Below, one piece after another: positions 63,601 through 64,000 of a stretch of DNA of 64,000 nt (positions are counted from its first letter, which is position 1; each line of letters starts with the position of its first letter). This DNA is from Stratiolaelaps scimitus (taxonomy: Eukaryota > Arthropoda > Arachnida > Mesostigmata > Laelapidae), in NCBI GenBank assembly GCA_019614645.1, contig JABWDB010000016.1, forward strand, positions 5,332,001 through 5,396,000, given 5' to 3'. Made by a program: the position numbers and the translations under genes. The notes beneath the pieces are model-generated. The model had not been told where the DNA came from and did no database searches. It worked only from the letters and a program-made list of their open reading frames with translations.

Positions 63601-64000
63601 CCGAATTGACCGAGCAATCGTTCGTTCTCGCCAATTTCATTGTTTTTGCATTGTGACATAGCGTGATGTTCTGTCATTGTTAACGTGAGACCGTGACAAG
63701 AGATATCGAATCATGAGGATCGCACGTGGCTTCGTTCAAGAAAACGGCTTCGGCTTGATTTTTTTTTCTTTTCAGTTTATGTGTTTAATGGAGGCGTATC
63801 CATATTTGTTCGTCGATGCTCGTGACTCTGTTCGTTGACCTGTGTGCGAGTCGACTGTCACCTATGGTTGGTTTCTCTTGGGTCGCAACGATGGTGGAAT
63901 TGGCGGTAGTGGTGGTGGTGGTGTTGGTGGTGGTAATGGTCAAGAATAACCTGTGCTTTCGCGGCGAACAGCGATCTTGGAAAGACGATCAACCCGACCG
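60689..64000. other. No gene recognised to the right edge
   Basis: Contains a short repeat at 61006-61037 (relative of 10768-10799), CT-rich and GTT-rich tracts, and a TA run (62899-62920). The longest open frames (61971-62276 plus, 62530-62991 minus) are built on simple repeats. CGG/GGT-rich sequence near 63880-63960 may approach another gene. Confidence 0.4.
61006..61037 (+). repeat. Short dispersed repeat, copy 2
   Basis: AATAATTCCTAATTATTG then TATGTTTGAATAAA matches 10768-10799 in the same orientation. Confidence 0.5.

Overview
This is a nuclear genome window from an animal, most likely an arthropod. Four conserved animal protein genes can be rebuilt from exons with GT-AG (once GC-AG) junctions and consistent phases. 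Introns are mostly 100 to 1,000 bp, with a few larger. TA, TTA and GA microsatellites and CAG/CAA codon runs are common. Compact introns and very long Q/H/G/S tracts would suit a mite-like chelicerate, but the sequence does not prove the taxon.

Layout. (1) 331-9648, minus strand: exportin-6 (XPO6), 21 coding exons giving 1129 residues; the last C-terminal exon lies beyond the left edge. Its 5'UTR is probably spliced to a CpG-rich promoter near 12.1-12.2 kb. (2) 12.9-15.4 kb, plus strand: weakly supported exons for one or two small secreted peptides, including a prohormone-like reading frame. (3) 16.6-25.7 kb, plus strand: a 565-residue protein with three LOTUS (OST-HTH) domains, laid out like TDRD5/Tejas but without a complete Tudor domain. 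(4) 25.7-28.1 kb: AT-rich and repeat-bearing. (5) 28.1-30.3 kb: GC-rich, possibly the promoter and first exons of the next gene. (6) 39601-45339, plus strand: a SPATS2/SPATS2L homologue (DUF1387 core) with very large low-complexity insertions; its N-terminal UBA-like exon was not found. (7) 45.3-56.1 kb: no recognisable gene, much simple sequence. (8) 56.2-60.7 kb, plus strand: origin recognition complex subunit 2 (ORC2), eight coding exons. (9) 60.7-64 kb: no recognisable gene.

The genes are functionally unrelated: nuclear export of actin-profilin, germ-granule RNA regulation, an RNA-associated cytoplasmic/stress-granule protein, and DNA replication licensing. They look like ordinary neighbours. 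The less ordinary content is the secreted-peptide candidate, the Tudor-less LOTUS protein, a tRNA-derived SINE-like repeat family with several copies, two further dispersed repeat families, and three strong hairpin-forming inverted repeats.
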